Below are positions 1 through 10,609 of a stretch of DNA of 64,000 bases, one piece after another. A program made the position numbers and the translations under genes. Each line of letters opens with the position of its first letter. The stretch's first letter is position 1. The DNA lies in NCBI GenBank assembly GCA_009733575.1, contig ML769649.1, forward strand, positions 30,744 to 94,743, in the 5' to 3' direction. Source of the DNA: Gymnopus androsaceus JB14 (Eukaryota; Basidiomycota; Agaricomycetes; Agaricales; Omphalotaceae). The notes beneath the pieces are model-generated. The model ran no database searches. It saw only the letters and a list, made by a program, of their open reading frames with translations, and was not told where the DNA came from.

Positions 1-880
1 AGGTTTAAGCGGGAGGAAGACCGAGATCACTTTGAATCAATGCTGAACAAATTTGGGTAAGTATATAAAACTGTGACTTATCACATAGCTGATTATTCTG
101 GATTACTTGCGTGTTTAAGATGGTCATCATTTACAAGTAAACCACTCTGGAAGCTCACTGTGAATGGAGACCCATGCTTAGCTGTATCGTCTGCAGGTGA
201 GTTTGTGTTTTGACATTCAAATTGACAACCTAAATTCGAGAAGCTATCTATACATTGCAGGAAGTGATGCCAAAGCAAACTTTTGAGAAGCAGCTGCAAA
301 TGGTGAGATTCAATGTGATTTGAATCTTGGCTGTTGTTTTTGCTCACAATGCAATCAAGTTCCTAAAGATTTCAGTATGGCTAATGGTTTATGAGAACTG
401 GGCATTTCAATCATACAGCTTTAGTCATTTTTTATGGAAAATCAAGACATTTATCCAGGCAAATGGAACTGGAAGGACCTTTGGACCTGTCATGGTCCAT
501 ACAAAAGTTTAAAATTGTTCGATGGGAATGGAAATCTGATAATTGACCTGGAACTGCTGGAATCCTATGGTTTGCTTTATCAAGAAGGATCAAAATTTCT
601 GGTGAGAATAGTGCATCATTGATGAATGAAGGTTGACTGACAATTATCAGAGACATGGGGACCAAGACTTGTATTCAAAGGTTGAAAGGTTGAACAAGAA
701 GATTGAAAAAGAAATAGGTGAGTGTAAATTATGGTTGAGCAGTGGTGGAAAATCCATGTTTTATAACAGGGAGAGCTGGGCTTGCTAAATCGAGAGAGAG
801 TCACTTGCAAGAAAGTAAAGTAAGCTTTGGTGTATTGATTGAAATAAGATGCAAGCGCAGTTAACTCTCATCCCCTGTCC
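1..880. other. no gene recognised
   Basis: I see no convincing coding exon here. Short open frames exist on both strands but have no recognisable motif, and several GT...AG spacings could be random. The stretch is AT-rich and is followed directly by the minisatellite. Confidence 0.5.
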
Positions 881-1162
881 TCCAGGTTGTGAGTACCTCC
901 CATCCCCTCTGCAGTTTCTCCCTCCTGCTGACTCTTGTCCCCTCTCCTCTCTCCAGGTTGTGAGTGCCTCCCATCCCCTCTGCAGCTTCTCCCTCCTGCT
1001 GACTCTTGTCCCCTCTCCTCTCTCCAGGCTGTGAGTGCCTCCCATCCCCTCTGCAGCTTCTCCCTCCTGCTGACTCTTGTCCCCTCTGCTCTCTCCAGGC
1101 TGTGAGTGCCTCCCATCCCCTCTGCAGTTTCTCCCTCCTGCTGACTCTTGTCCCCTCTCCTC
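881..1162. repeat. 71-bp minisatellite, left part (4 copies)
   Basis: Four copies of a pyrimidine-rich unit begin at 881, 952, 1023 and 1094, a constant 71-bp period. Each unit contains TCCAGGYTGTGAGTGCCTCC followed by CATCCCCTCTGCAG and a CTGACTCTTGTCCCC tail. The array breaks off inside a unit at 1162, exactly where the 1163-2853 element begins, and resumes in the correct phase at 2854. The minus strand is open in several frames only because the unit lacks stop codons; I do not treat it as coding. Confidence 0.93.
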
Positions 1163-2853
1163 TGATGAGTTTGATTTGTGCTAGGTATGAAAACCGACCA
1201 AAACAACAATCACCCCAATTAGATACAATCCAAAAGGTTTAATTTAATGCGAGGAAGGAGGTTGTCGAAGGTTCCCTCGACTACTAATTGATTCGAAGAG
1301 AAAAGAACTTGACAGTTGACACAGATAGTGTGGAGGGGAAAGCAAACACCAAAGCACGGGTCAAGTACGCCGACTCAACAAACAACTTTGCGTATCTCGG
1401 GAGCCTTTACGTCGCCGCGCAATGATACTCCAACTCTCAGGGAATCCCGTGAGTTACCTAACAAGCTTATACGACCGCCACGCAAGTCACTCGAGTAGGT
1501 GTTTTTAACACACTCAGTGAAGAGCGGGCAAGGGGTAGAATCTGTTGGTAAAGCTAGGTAACACTCCGAGAAGCTTCCTCCCTAAAACTAGACCAAGCTG
1601 ACACTTGGGTCCAAGACCTTTCCTAATCAACAACGGGCTCATCGAGGTGTGCACGTTAGGCTCCACCTGCAGTCCTAAGACTGATGTGACCTCTCTTCGA
1701 GATGAAAACCAGGAATGCTTGACTTAATAGCCGGGAAGTAGAATGAATTGCCTCAGTATTATCGAGGTTACAAGAAGGCCACCCGTTTCAAAGGTTGTAG
1801 AGGACGATGCAGACGCGTCTGAGCATGTACAAATCACTACAGGTCCTAAGATAGAACTGCGTTTCAGGTATCAAGTCTAACTTGTCATTCCGAGATAGAA
1901 TAGCTACCCTTATATACTGAGCGAGATATATGAAAATAGGAAAATGAGAGAAACTGAGCGAGATAGGATGAAACAGAGTAAGTAAAATAGAAAAAGATAA
2001 ATAATGTCCATATATGCGTGTATACTATGGTTTCGCCTCGACGTTTTCCTGCCTCATTCATTTGTCTTCCTCGATTGGGTCGACTTTTGGGATTTTGGTC
2101 TGAATCAACTCGAGTCATTTGCCTTTTTACAAGGCTCGCCAGTTCCTTTAGCAGAACAGCCCTCAGAAGTATTTCTATGTTTTTCCTCGCCAATGGGAGA
2201 CTGGTTATTATCCCTAGTTCTGCGCGGTATCGAGTCTAGATGCCTGGTAGCATATGGATCTCGGTAAAACGCTGAGGCCTGGATAGAAACACTCCTTGGT
2301 CCTTCCGTGCTCTAGAAGTAGCTACAGCAAGTAGGTCATGTGGCCGCGTTGGACTGCTGCGGCTATCTGCCTGGGCGCGTTCCAGCGAGCGTCAACTTTG
2401 AGGGCACCCATTAGGGTACTTCCTCATCTCAGTCCACCTTGCTTGGTTTAATAAACTTGAGTGTTGTTTAGACTCCTCGGTGAGCTGATCGCGGAGAGCG
2501 ATGCCTCGTTAAGACTTCGATCCCTTGGGTATATCCTTTGATGACCTAGCCTAGTATAACTGGTATGTGGGCTCGTTTATCTGCCTCGGTCAGCAACTTG
2601 TTATCCAACAAGCTTGCCTCGCTACACCATACCGCGCATAGGACTTTGATTGAGGCACATTCACAAAGTTAAGTATGGTACCATTGCACATACCGTTACT
2701 CTGCAACCTCTTGGGTAGAATAGGTCCTCGGTAGATTTTAACTATCAGCTCGGGCTCACTATAGTTCTCTTATTGACCGTGTTTTGTTACTAACAGAACC
2801 TAGGATTATTGGTTCTGCGCAGTTCTAGCCTTAGCCGAAAAATCGGTGTATCA
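1163..2853 (+). mobile_element. TG...CA element copy A (solo-LTR-like)
   Basis: The element starts TGATGAGT and ends GGTGTATCA, so it has the TG...CA ends and short TGAT/ATCA inverted termini typical of a long terminal repeat. It is flanked by the 4-bp direct repeat CCTC (1159-1162 and 2854-2857) and interrupts the 71-bp minisatellite cleanly. It contains no long ORF. A second copy lies inverted at 4847-6731. The most economical reading is a solo LTR of about 1.7 kb; a non-autonomous terminal-inverted-repeat element cannot be excluded. This copy has kept many CpG sites that the other copy has lost. Confidence 0.75.
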
Positions 2854-3203
2854 CCTCTCTCCAGTATGTGAGTGCCTCCCATCCCTCTGCAGTTTCTCCC
2901 TCCTGCTGACTCTTGTACCCTCACCTCTCTCCAGTTTGTGAGTGCCTCCCATCTCCTCTGCAGTTTCTCCCTCCTGCTGACTCTTGTCTCCTTCCCTCTC
3001 TCCAGCCTGTGAGTGCCTCCCATCCTCTCTGCAGTTTCTCCCTCCTGCTGACTCTTGTCTCCTTCCCTCTTTCCAGCCTGTGAGTGCCTCCCATCCCCTC
3101 TGCAGTTTCTCCCTCCTGCTGACTCTTGCCCCTCTTCTCTCTCCAGGCTGTGAGTGCCTCCCATCCCCTCTGCAGCTTCTTCCTCCCGCTGACTCTTGTC
3201 TCT
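2854..3203. repeat. 71-bp minisatellite, right part (5 copies)
   Basis: Copies begin near 2860, 2930, 3001, 3072 and 3142, with periods of 70 or 71 bp. The first copy is entered in mid-unit directly after the CCTC target duplication. The units match those at 881-1162, so the two blocks were one array of at least nine copies before the insertion. Confidence 0.93.
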
Positions 3204-3982
3204 GCACTCCCTAACAGCATCATCAATATGATGATCCTGATTGGTTTGAAGAAGTTCCTTGCTCTGAAACTGAGTCGGCATTCTATTAAAATCAAGAATT
3301 TATGTGATGATACAGCCAATGATCATGGTGTTGAAGATGGAGATGTATCAGCCAATTGAGCCATATGTTGTATCATTTTCTGATCCTATTTTGTTTATGC
3401 ACTTGATGTGCCATTTATATATTTCAGTTTATCTTACTTATCACCTGGCAGAGATAGCTTAGATAGCTCAACCTATCATGAGATCCATTACAGTAGCTAT
3501 ATAAAGTATTGTACCTGTGTGTTTGCTGGGGCTTACTTGCTATAGACAACGGTTTCGTGACTCCACTCCAACACATGGTACCATGAATATTATCACAGCA
3601 TATCCTGCAGGCCCATTTCCCTTGTGGAACTCTCTCTCAGGTGTCAGATATGGATAATATCCAAAGGACCAAATTTAACTCTTATATTTGTGTTTCATAT
3701 AGCTGCCTATATCATTTGCTGCATGTCTCTCTAGACTGTTCAGGCTTTGGAGGACCAGGACAATAATGTCAAGTTCTCTTTACCTGAGTTTAGTTCCACA
3801 TTGAATGAAGAGATTATCTCTTCGTTATTGAACCTGTGATTTTAAACACTGAAATACTAGAATTTTCTTCAAAAATGAATGTGTAATAAGATACAACCAT
3901 AAATACAGCTGTAAACCCATAAAAGCATACCATACTGTACAAGGTCCTGAAATATTCTTCACAGTTATGGGTACAGTCTGCA
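3204..3982. other. no gene recognised
   Basis: AT-rich sequence with a TATA-like run near 3500 and a short CATGGTACCATG palindrome near 3574. No supported gene or repeat was seen. Confidence 0.4.
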
Positions 3983-4216
3983 CATCATAAAAACTGTTTT
4001 GGGCCCAGGAGGATCCAAGGTCACCTAGTCCTCTTAGGCAACTTGAGGCAACTTAGTTGGCCCAGGAAAAAGGGTAAAACCTTGGACACCTTGGGTATCC
4101 TAGTCATCTTGATTGTCCTGGGACATCCTGGGACATCCTGGACTAGGTTGCCTCAAGTTGCCTAAGAGGCCTAGGAGACCTTGGATCCTCCTGGCCTCAA
4201 AACAGTTTTTGCTGAT
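3983..4216. mobile_element. hairpin MITE with CATCA...TGATG ends
   Basis: A long imperfect inverted repeat: about 65 bp from 3983 (AAAAACTGTTTTGGGCCCAG, then GGATCCAAGG) reappear as the reverse complement ending at 4216 (CAAAACAGTTTTTGCTGATG). The arms contain mirror copies of CTTAGGCAACTTGAGGCAAC. It is flanked by CA on both sides, a possible 2-bp target duplication. The right terminus CATCAGCAAAAAC (reverse strand) is shared with the elements at 25899-26615, 46452-46738 and 55692. Confidence 0.8.
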
Positions 4217-4846
4217 GCAAGGCACCCATAAAGCACTGTAAATTATATGGCCATAACTGTATATGGTTATGGTGGGGATCCCTACTTTTCTTCACCTACC
4301 CTCCTTCATGAATGCCCTGCATTCCATGAGTTTTCTCACCATGATACAGTGTAATGTGTCAGCAAATTGGCAAAAGTATGGTGCATATGGTGTGTATGAT
4401 GGTATCAAATCTATGCACACCATACCATCAGTTTTGGAAATTCTCCATACATGGCCAAATTGTTCATACAGTGATACATATCTTCTGCTTCCATACTCAT
4501 ATGTATTCCTAAGTACTTCCATAACTAGCACTTGTCTTCATAAACTTGGGTCACTGTCAGTAAGCTACTTATTCCTCTCATAAGTACAGTGACTTAGATA
4601 TATTCACCAATGGTCATGCCAAACAGTTGTTACATAGTACTAATATATACTCATGTAAAGCTGGCCATGGTTTGCAAACAATTTGTGCACTGTACAGTAG
4701 TGATTGTCAAGGCTGAAGCATTGAACCCTTTGGTTGAACCTTGGCTTGACCAAGGGAAGGAGGGTGGGAATTTCAACTTGAGAAAAATTGAGAAAAATAC
4801 TGCATGTGTGCTGTGGAGTTGTGATCACAAGTTGCCATTGATATGT
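4217..4846. other. no gene recognised
   Basis: Low-complexity AT-rich sequence; short ORFs on both strands have no recognisable similarity. Confidence 0.4.
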
Positions 4847-6731
4847 TGATATGCCGATTTTTTGGCTAAGGCTAGAACTGCACAGAAATAATAATCCTAA
4901 GTTCTGTTTGTAACAAAACACGGTCAATAAGAGAACTATAGTGAGCCCAAGCTGATAGTTAAAATCCATCAAGGGCCTATTGTACCCAAGAGGTTGCAGA
5001 GTAACGGTACACGCAATGGTATCATACTTAACTTTGTGAATGTGCCTCAATCAAAGTCCTATGCGTGGTATGGTGTAGCAAGGCAAGCTTGTTGGATAAC
5101 AAGTTGCTGATCCGAGGCAGATAAACAAGCCAACATACAAGCTATACTAGGCTAGGTCATTGAAGGATATACCCAAAGGAATTGAAGTCTTAACCAAGGC
5201 ATCGCTTCCACGATCAGCTCACTGAGGAGTCTTCACAACACTCAATTTTATTAAACAAAGCAAGATGGACTGAGATGGGCAAGCACCTTTAAACTGGCGT
5301 CCCCAGAAAGTTGACACTTGTTGGCACAAAAGCACCTAGGCAAATTGTTGCGGCAAGCAAATGTGGCCACATGACCAAACTTGCTGTAGCTACTTCAGGA
5401 GCATGGAACAACTAGGAAGAATCTCTATCCAAGCCTTAGCATTTTCCCAAGATTCATATGCTACCAAGCATCTAGACTCAAGACCACATGGAATGAGGAA
5501 TAATAACTAGTCTCCCATTGGCAAGGAAAAACATAAAAATAATTCTGAGGGCTGTTCTGCTAAAGGAACTGGTGAGCTTTGTAAAAAGGCAAATGACTCA
5601 AGTCAATTCAGACCAAAACCCAAAAGTTGACCCAATTGAGGAAGACAAATGAACGAGGCAGAGAAATGATGAGGCCAAACCATAGTACACACGCATATAT
5701 GGACAGTATTTTATCTTTTCCTATTTACTTATTCTGTTTCACTCTATCTTGCTCAGTTTCTCTCATTTTCCTATTTTATATATCTCCCTCAGTATATAAG
5801 GGTAGCTACTCTATCTCAGAATAACAAGTTAGACTTGATACCTGAAACACAGTTCTATCTTAGGACCTATATAGTATTTGACATCTGCAGGTGGATAAGA
5901 TTGGTCTATACAACCTTTGAAACAGGTGGCCTTCTTGTAACCTTGATAACACTGAGGCAATTCAATCTACTTCCCAGCTATTAAGTCAAGCATTCCTGGT
6001 TTTCATCTTGGAGGGAAGTCACATCAGTCTTAGGACCGCAGGTGGAGCCTAATGTGCACATCTTGCTGAGACTGTTGTTGATTAGGAAAGGCCTTGGACC
6101 CAAGTGTTGGCTTGGTGTAGTTTCAGGGAGGAAGCTCCTCGGAGTGTTACCTAGCTTACCAACAGATTCTACCTCTTGCCCATTCTTCACTGAGTGTGTT
6201 AAAAATGCCTACTTGAGTGACTTGCACAGCAATTGTATAAGCTTATTAGGTAGCTTGCAGGATTACCTGAGAGTTGGAGTATCATTGCGCAGTGACATAA
6301 AGGCTCCTGATTCACGCTAAATCGTTTGTTGAGTCAGCGTACTTGACCCGTGCTTGGGTGTTTCACCTCGGATATGCAAATTCATTTGTTGAGTTGGCGT
6401 ACTTGACCCATGCCTTGGTGTTCATGCAGATATGCAAAGTTGTTTGTTGAGTCAGTGTACTTGACCCATGCTTTGGTGTTTGCTTTTCCCCCTTGATTAG
6501 TTCAGTGCGTTGTTGTACGTTAGTTGACTTTTCACAACCTTCCTCCAATACAAACCTTGTTCATTTGCACTGCCTGTGCCTCTGTCGAGTGCTTTCTTTA
6601 CAAATCAAATAGTAGTAGAGGGAACCTTTGACAACCTCCTTCCTTGCATTAATTAAACCTTTTGGATTAAATCTGATCGGGGTGATTGTTGTTTGGTTGG
6701 TTTTCATACCCAGCACAAATCTAACTCATCA
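4847..6731 (-). mobile_element. TG...CA element copy B (solo-LTR-like, inverted)
   Basis: This is the reverse-complement relative of 1163-2853, alignable by eye over nearly its full length. It is flanked by the 4-bp direct repeat ATGT (4843-4846 and 6732-6735). It is about 190 bp longer than copy A, largely because of a tandem expansion at 6320-6480. Compared with copy A many CG dinucleotides have become TG or CA, for example GTCGAAGG in copy A against GTCAAAGG here. It has no coding capacity. Confidence 0.78.
6320..6490. repeat. 58-60-bp tandem expansion inside copy B
   Basis: The motif TTTGTTGAGT-(C/T)-(A/G)-GYGTACTTGACCC occurs three times at about 6325, 6385 and 6443, followed each time by a TGCTTTGGTGTT-like tail. 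Copy A has only one such unit near 1340-1400, so the expansion happened in copy B or its parent. Confidence 0.8.
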
Positions 6732-8255
6732 ATGTCAGAGTTTCAATCATAATGGTTTGATTCTGTTTGGTTTTTTTTTCATTCCCTTTCCACCACCACT
6801 GTCAGTTCATACATTCATTATCTAGCATTGTCTTGCTGCTTAGTCTCTTATAAATAGACAACTACACGATCATATGATGTGTAGAGAAGTGGGTGCCTTC
6901 TATACCTGTGTATTATAATTTGTTAATAGACTGATTATCTTTCTGCCTCCCTCCAATGTATTCCCATTTAATCCTTCAATCTTGTTCTCCCTCCCTTGAC
7001 TGACAGACTTGCATACGTTCACCTAAGGCTTGCCTCATGTCTTGCAGATAATTATTCAATATCAACCCAGGAGACAAATTTATGTGAGCTTGGTACTCTT
7101 CTTAGTCTTTCTTTTTTCTGTGTTGCCTCTACATTACCTTTTTTCCTCCTTCCTTGTACTCAGACATCCAACATGTAAACTGAGTCACTATGTTGTTACA
7201 AACATTTTTATCTTATCTCCCACATGGACATTATTACTTATCTTTTTCTTCTATTTGTCTTTGTATATCTCAGCACTTACTTAAGCATGTGTTTGTTTAG
7301 GCACATGGCTGTGTTGTTTACTTATGTTTCATTCTTCATAGCTCATTGACACATGTACAGTCTTTATAGCTCATTGACACATGTACGGTCTTGTATGATC
7401 ATTTGATCCTTGATCATAGGCCTTGATCATACAATCATCCTTCAATCAATTTGATCACACCTCATGCCAGGATTAGTCATGGACATGAATCAATTTGTGA
7501 ATCACACCCATTTTCTTGCTTTTCATAGCATAGCCACTGATATTTAGACTAAAAAATATTCAAGAAGTATGTAGTTTGATCCAGAAACGAGTTTTCTTAG
7601 ACCTCATCAAATTTTTACCTCTATTTATGTTCTGGTGCTTCCCCCAGACCCTCAACAATGCAAGAATCATGTAGAGTCACCAAAAAGAGTCATGATTCGC
7701 ATTTTTTTGCTGTATTTGTGCTGTAGAGTGTCAATAAGCCATCACAAAGTGATGAAACTTGAGGAAGTCATAGAAAACCCAATTCTGCACCAGATTGCAT
7801 ACTTTTTGGATCCATTCTGCTCAGAATATTCATATCTATTCATTGAACATGTTTTTGAACCTCCAATGATTTGTGCCCATGACTAGCCAGGATGCTGCAT
7901 TTGGTGTTGGATATGTATGTATGATCACTTATTACCTACAGATGGTGATACTGTTGTACTTCATAGTTTCATGCATGTACAGGGCATAGGGTACTGGGTC
8001 TAGAGCTTGTACAGTAGTATATATAGTAGTTGTAGCTGTAGCATAGTCCTTAGCTTCAATCTTGTCAATACCTCCTAGTCCTCAATACATTCTTCTCTTT
8101 TCTTCATCATTTGTCTCTCTGCCTAACCTGGTACCTCATGTTGTGAGGAACTAGTTGCTGACATATGTGCTCTGAATGTAGACTTGATACTTGCTACTGC
8201 CCTCCATCATGCAACCAAAACCAAGCCCAGATCAACCACAATCTTGTTCTGGATG
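6732..8255. other. gene-free stretch with small repeats
   Basis: No supported gene. A 34-bp direct repeat containing TAGCTCATTGACACATGTAC occurs twice at about 7338-7393, followed by a hairpin with arms TGTATGATCA (7392-7401) and TGATCATACA (7424-7433). Near 8017 a TATATATAG motif followed by a CT-rich leader resembles a retroelement promoter, and CTGGTACCTCATG near 8129 loosely recalls a primer-binding site; this is weak. Confidence 0.4.
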
Positions 8256-8263
8256 GGAAGGTG
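8256..8263. repeat. 8-bp target duplication GGAAGGTG, left
   Basis: GGAAGGTG at 8256-8263 is repeated exactly at 18307-18314, immediately outside the terminal repeats of the 8264-18306 element. Eight-base duplications are typical of hAT transposons. Confidence 0.88.
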
Positions 8264-8376
8264 TAGAGGTGGGCACAAATATGTACTCGAGTATATTCGT
8301 TATTCGTGGTACAAATATTTGTCACGTCAAAGCCACTATTTATACTCGAGTAGATACTCGAATATTTGTACAGACA

Positions 8377-8411
8377 CTAGCAGTGACCTGTGCAATGCAC
8401 TGGCAAAGATA
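8377..8411 (-). other. Helitron 3' terminus: hairpin plus CTAG
   Basis: Read on the minus strand: CC-A-GTGC-ATT-GCAC-A-GG, then GTCACTG and CTAG (8377-8380), then the host T at 8376. Stem-loop and distance to CTRR agree with Helitron termination signals. Confidence 0.72.
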
Positions 8412-9198
8412 CCCTACTGTGAATGTAAGTCTACGAAAGATCAAATGGCGTACCCAGAATGCTCCCCAGCCGTGTAATGTAACGCTGGCCCTGATTACTG
8501 CCGAAACTATTTGGTCAGCAAAAGTTACTGATCTGTGGGTGTTCAATCCCGCTCGTGCACCTAACTTGTGAGTATTGTGCCTTCAAAGAAATAAGGGCTT
8601 TTTGTTCAGAATATGTAGTAACGTATCAAGTTGTATATTTTGCAAGGGAAACTTTGCCAAACTTATATCTTAAGGTTCAAAGTGAATGTATTCTGGGTCA
8701 TTGACATTATGAACATCTAGATGAATGCATGTAACTTCGAGGAGTAACAAATTGAAGGGAGTGAGTGTGTGGTAGCCCCCGCAGTTGATATTCAACTGTT
8801 ACTTGCACATGAGTATTGGTCTGCAGATTGATGAATGAACAATTGCAAGCAGGTATGTAAAGTGAAACTTACTGTGATGCTTTGAGAATTGTTGATTGTT
8901 TGCATTGTTGCCTGAGTCAAAGTATGTGGCATACTTTGAGAACGCTTTACACATGAGAGAAGGAATGAGTGAAGAGCAAACTGATATACAAAGTGAAACT
9001 TACTGGAGACTGTATGTTTTGCGAGTTATTGACTGTCTGTGCCATTGTCTGAGCCATATTTAGAGAATCCTTTGAAGCTTAAGCACAGACTTTATATCTT
9101 ATTGAGGATTAAGACCGAACATACAGGAATATTCCAGAAACATCAGCGAAAACTATTAAAAACACTTGTATATACATAGCATTGAATTACTTGGTTCA
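8412..9198. other. Helitron 3' non-coding region with a degenerate 130-bp tandem duplication
   Basis: No gene. AAAGTGAAACTTACTG occurs at about 8858 and 8989; the following 90-100 bp (TTGAGAATTGTTGATTG..., CATTGTTGCCTGAG...) are recognisably duplicated with many differences. The remainder shows no structure I can name. Confidence 0.5.
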
Positions 9199-10161
9199 CT
9201 AATGCAAAGAGGTGCTACTTTGGCTTGGAGAATCAAACCCACCCTCACTGGACTTTTGCTTCTTTGATGGCGTAGGACTGTCTGAGTAACTAAATAGCAA
9301 TCGTTTACTGGGTGGTGTGGATGATCCTAATGTTATTATCAGTTCAAGTGTCAAAATCTCAAGTAAAGACTCATCTTGACATACCTGCAGTTGGACCACT
9401 GTTCCGAGAAGAGGCTGTCGACAATGGGACATATGGACGTGGAAGGTAAGTTAAGTGCTCTATCTCCACCTGGAAGCGACTGGCCATTCCATCGTTATTG
9501 CGAATCACAGAGTGTAAGAAGCCAGACACTCCAATGTAATTTCCAACTTTTGCAACTGGCTTGTGAGCTTCCCAGCGCTTCGTGTCAGGTACAAAGCAGT
9601 AGACAGGCAATGTTGCTTTTGACCCTTTCCCTTTGAGTGCAATATATACTTCGGGTGAGAGTTCGAAGGAGTGGTTATCCTTGTTGAATGTAGTGACAAC
9701 ACCGATGATGTTGATGAATGGTCAATGGACTGGGCTGGTGTCGTCAGGAAGAGGGATGATCTGAGCATATTTATCAGTTTGAATACCACTTCAATAGTAA
9801 AAACACGTACTTGAACTATATCTCCAACCAGCACATAATCCGAAAGGTCCATGCCATCTGAAAGTTTGTCTGATGAAATTTTTTCATCCATAAGCGAAAT
9901 CTACAGGGACTCTGGTAAGTTCAGAAAGCTTCAAGGGAAGTATACACATACATTAGCTTGTACAAAGTAGTGACCCACTTCACCGAATTCAAAATCGTTG
10001 TTATTGAAATAGCATAGGAGGACCAGAGCAGCATGGTTGGGAGAGTTGGGATCCTCATAGAAGTATAGATGAGCATCGAATAGCACATTCTTGCCCTTGT
10101 TCCCATCAATTCTAGGATTCTCAAGGACAGCGACAGCAGATATGACTGCAGAGCCAGACAT
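9199..10161 (-). pseudogene. OB-fold-like accessory protein of the Helitron
   Basis: Four exons (9952-10161, 9811-9900, 9385-9760, 9199-9326) with three consensus introns of 50-58 nt sum to 804 nt, a 267-residue product. The start is ATG at 10161 (MSGSAVISAVAV). The middle resembles OB-fold strands: DYVLVGDIVQ, then PFINIIGVVTTF and GNYIGVSGFLHSV, followed by a Ser/Lys-rich tail. I infer a single-strand DNA-binding role by analogy with the RPA-like proteins some Helitrons carry; the fold is not proven. Codon 113 is TGA (9722-9724) where the context suggests Arg, consistent with CGA to TGA. It lies 449 bp downstream of RepHel in the same orientation, inside the Helitron ends, which argues that it belongs to the element. 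Otherwise the frame is intact. Confidence 0.62.
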
Positions 10162-10609
10162 GGTTAATGAAGCAGGATGAAGTGAGGATTCTGAGGAAGC
10201 TATCCAAACAGGTTGACGTATTTATGAGATTCAAGGAGACTTGAAAGTTCTAGAAAGCCTTAGGTATGACGTTTAGAAAGTGCTGGAAATTGCAGGTAGC
10301 GTCACGCGTGCGCAGATGAGACATGTGATTGAGTCCAGGTCTTATCAATTTTGTGTTACTATTTCAAATTTGTAGCACGGGCCTATGCCCAGATACCTAT
10401 TGTATATGATGGAGCTCAAGTTAGTAAATATTGGAAATTCGAAAGGACTCTGAAGGAAGTTACAATAGTAGTTTGAAAATTTCCACATATAGTGTGTTCA
10501 ATCCTTGAGGATTGTACAATCCATATTTGGTATATCTTATCTATTGCTGAAGAGAGAAAAAAAGCAGCGAGAGGATTGAAACAGCTTAAATATTAAATTT
10601 ACATGCTCT
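10162..10609. other. spacer between OB-like gene and RepHel
   Basis: AT-rich intergenic sequence inside the Helitron; a GGGC-ATAG-GCCC hairpin lies near 10380-10395 but is not at the element end. No gene seen. Confidence 0.4.

Noticed and set aside
881..1162. Possible CRISPR-like regular repeat
   Set aside because: Units are contiguous with no unique spacers, and the genome is eukaryotic; it is a minisatellite.
785..3319. Long minus-strand ORFs over the 71-bp minisatellites (Gln/Glu/Gly-rich repeats)
   Set aside because: The unit has no stop codons on that strand and a period not divisible by three, so all frames stay open by default; no start, splice or composition evidence supports translation.
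7030..7284. Hydrophobic ORF resembling membrane segments
   Set aside because: It comes from T-rich low-complexity sequence without a plausible gene context.
8100..8140. Retroelement primer-binding site (CTGGTACCTCATG)
   Set aside because: Only a partial match to the usual TGGTAT... form, with no LTR pair or pol sequence nearby.
10380..10395. GGGC-ATAG-GCCC hairpin as the Helitron 3' end
   Set aside because: No CTRR follows at the right distance, and hAT-like sequence does not resume there; the CTAG end at 8377 fits much better.
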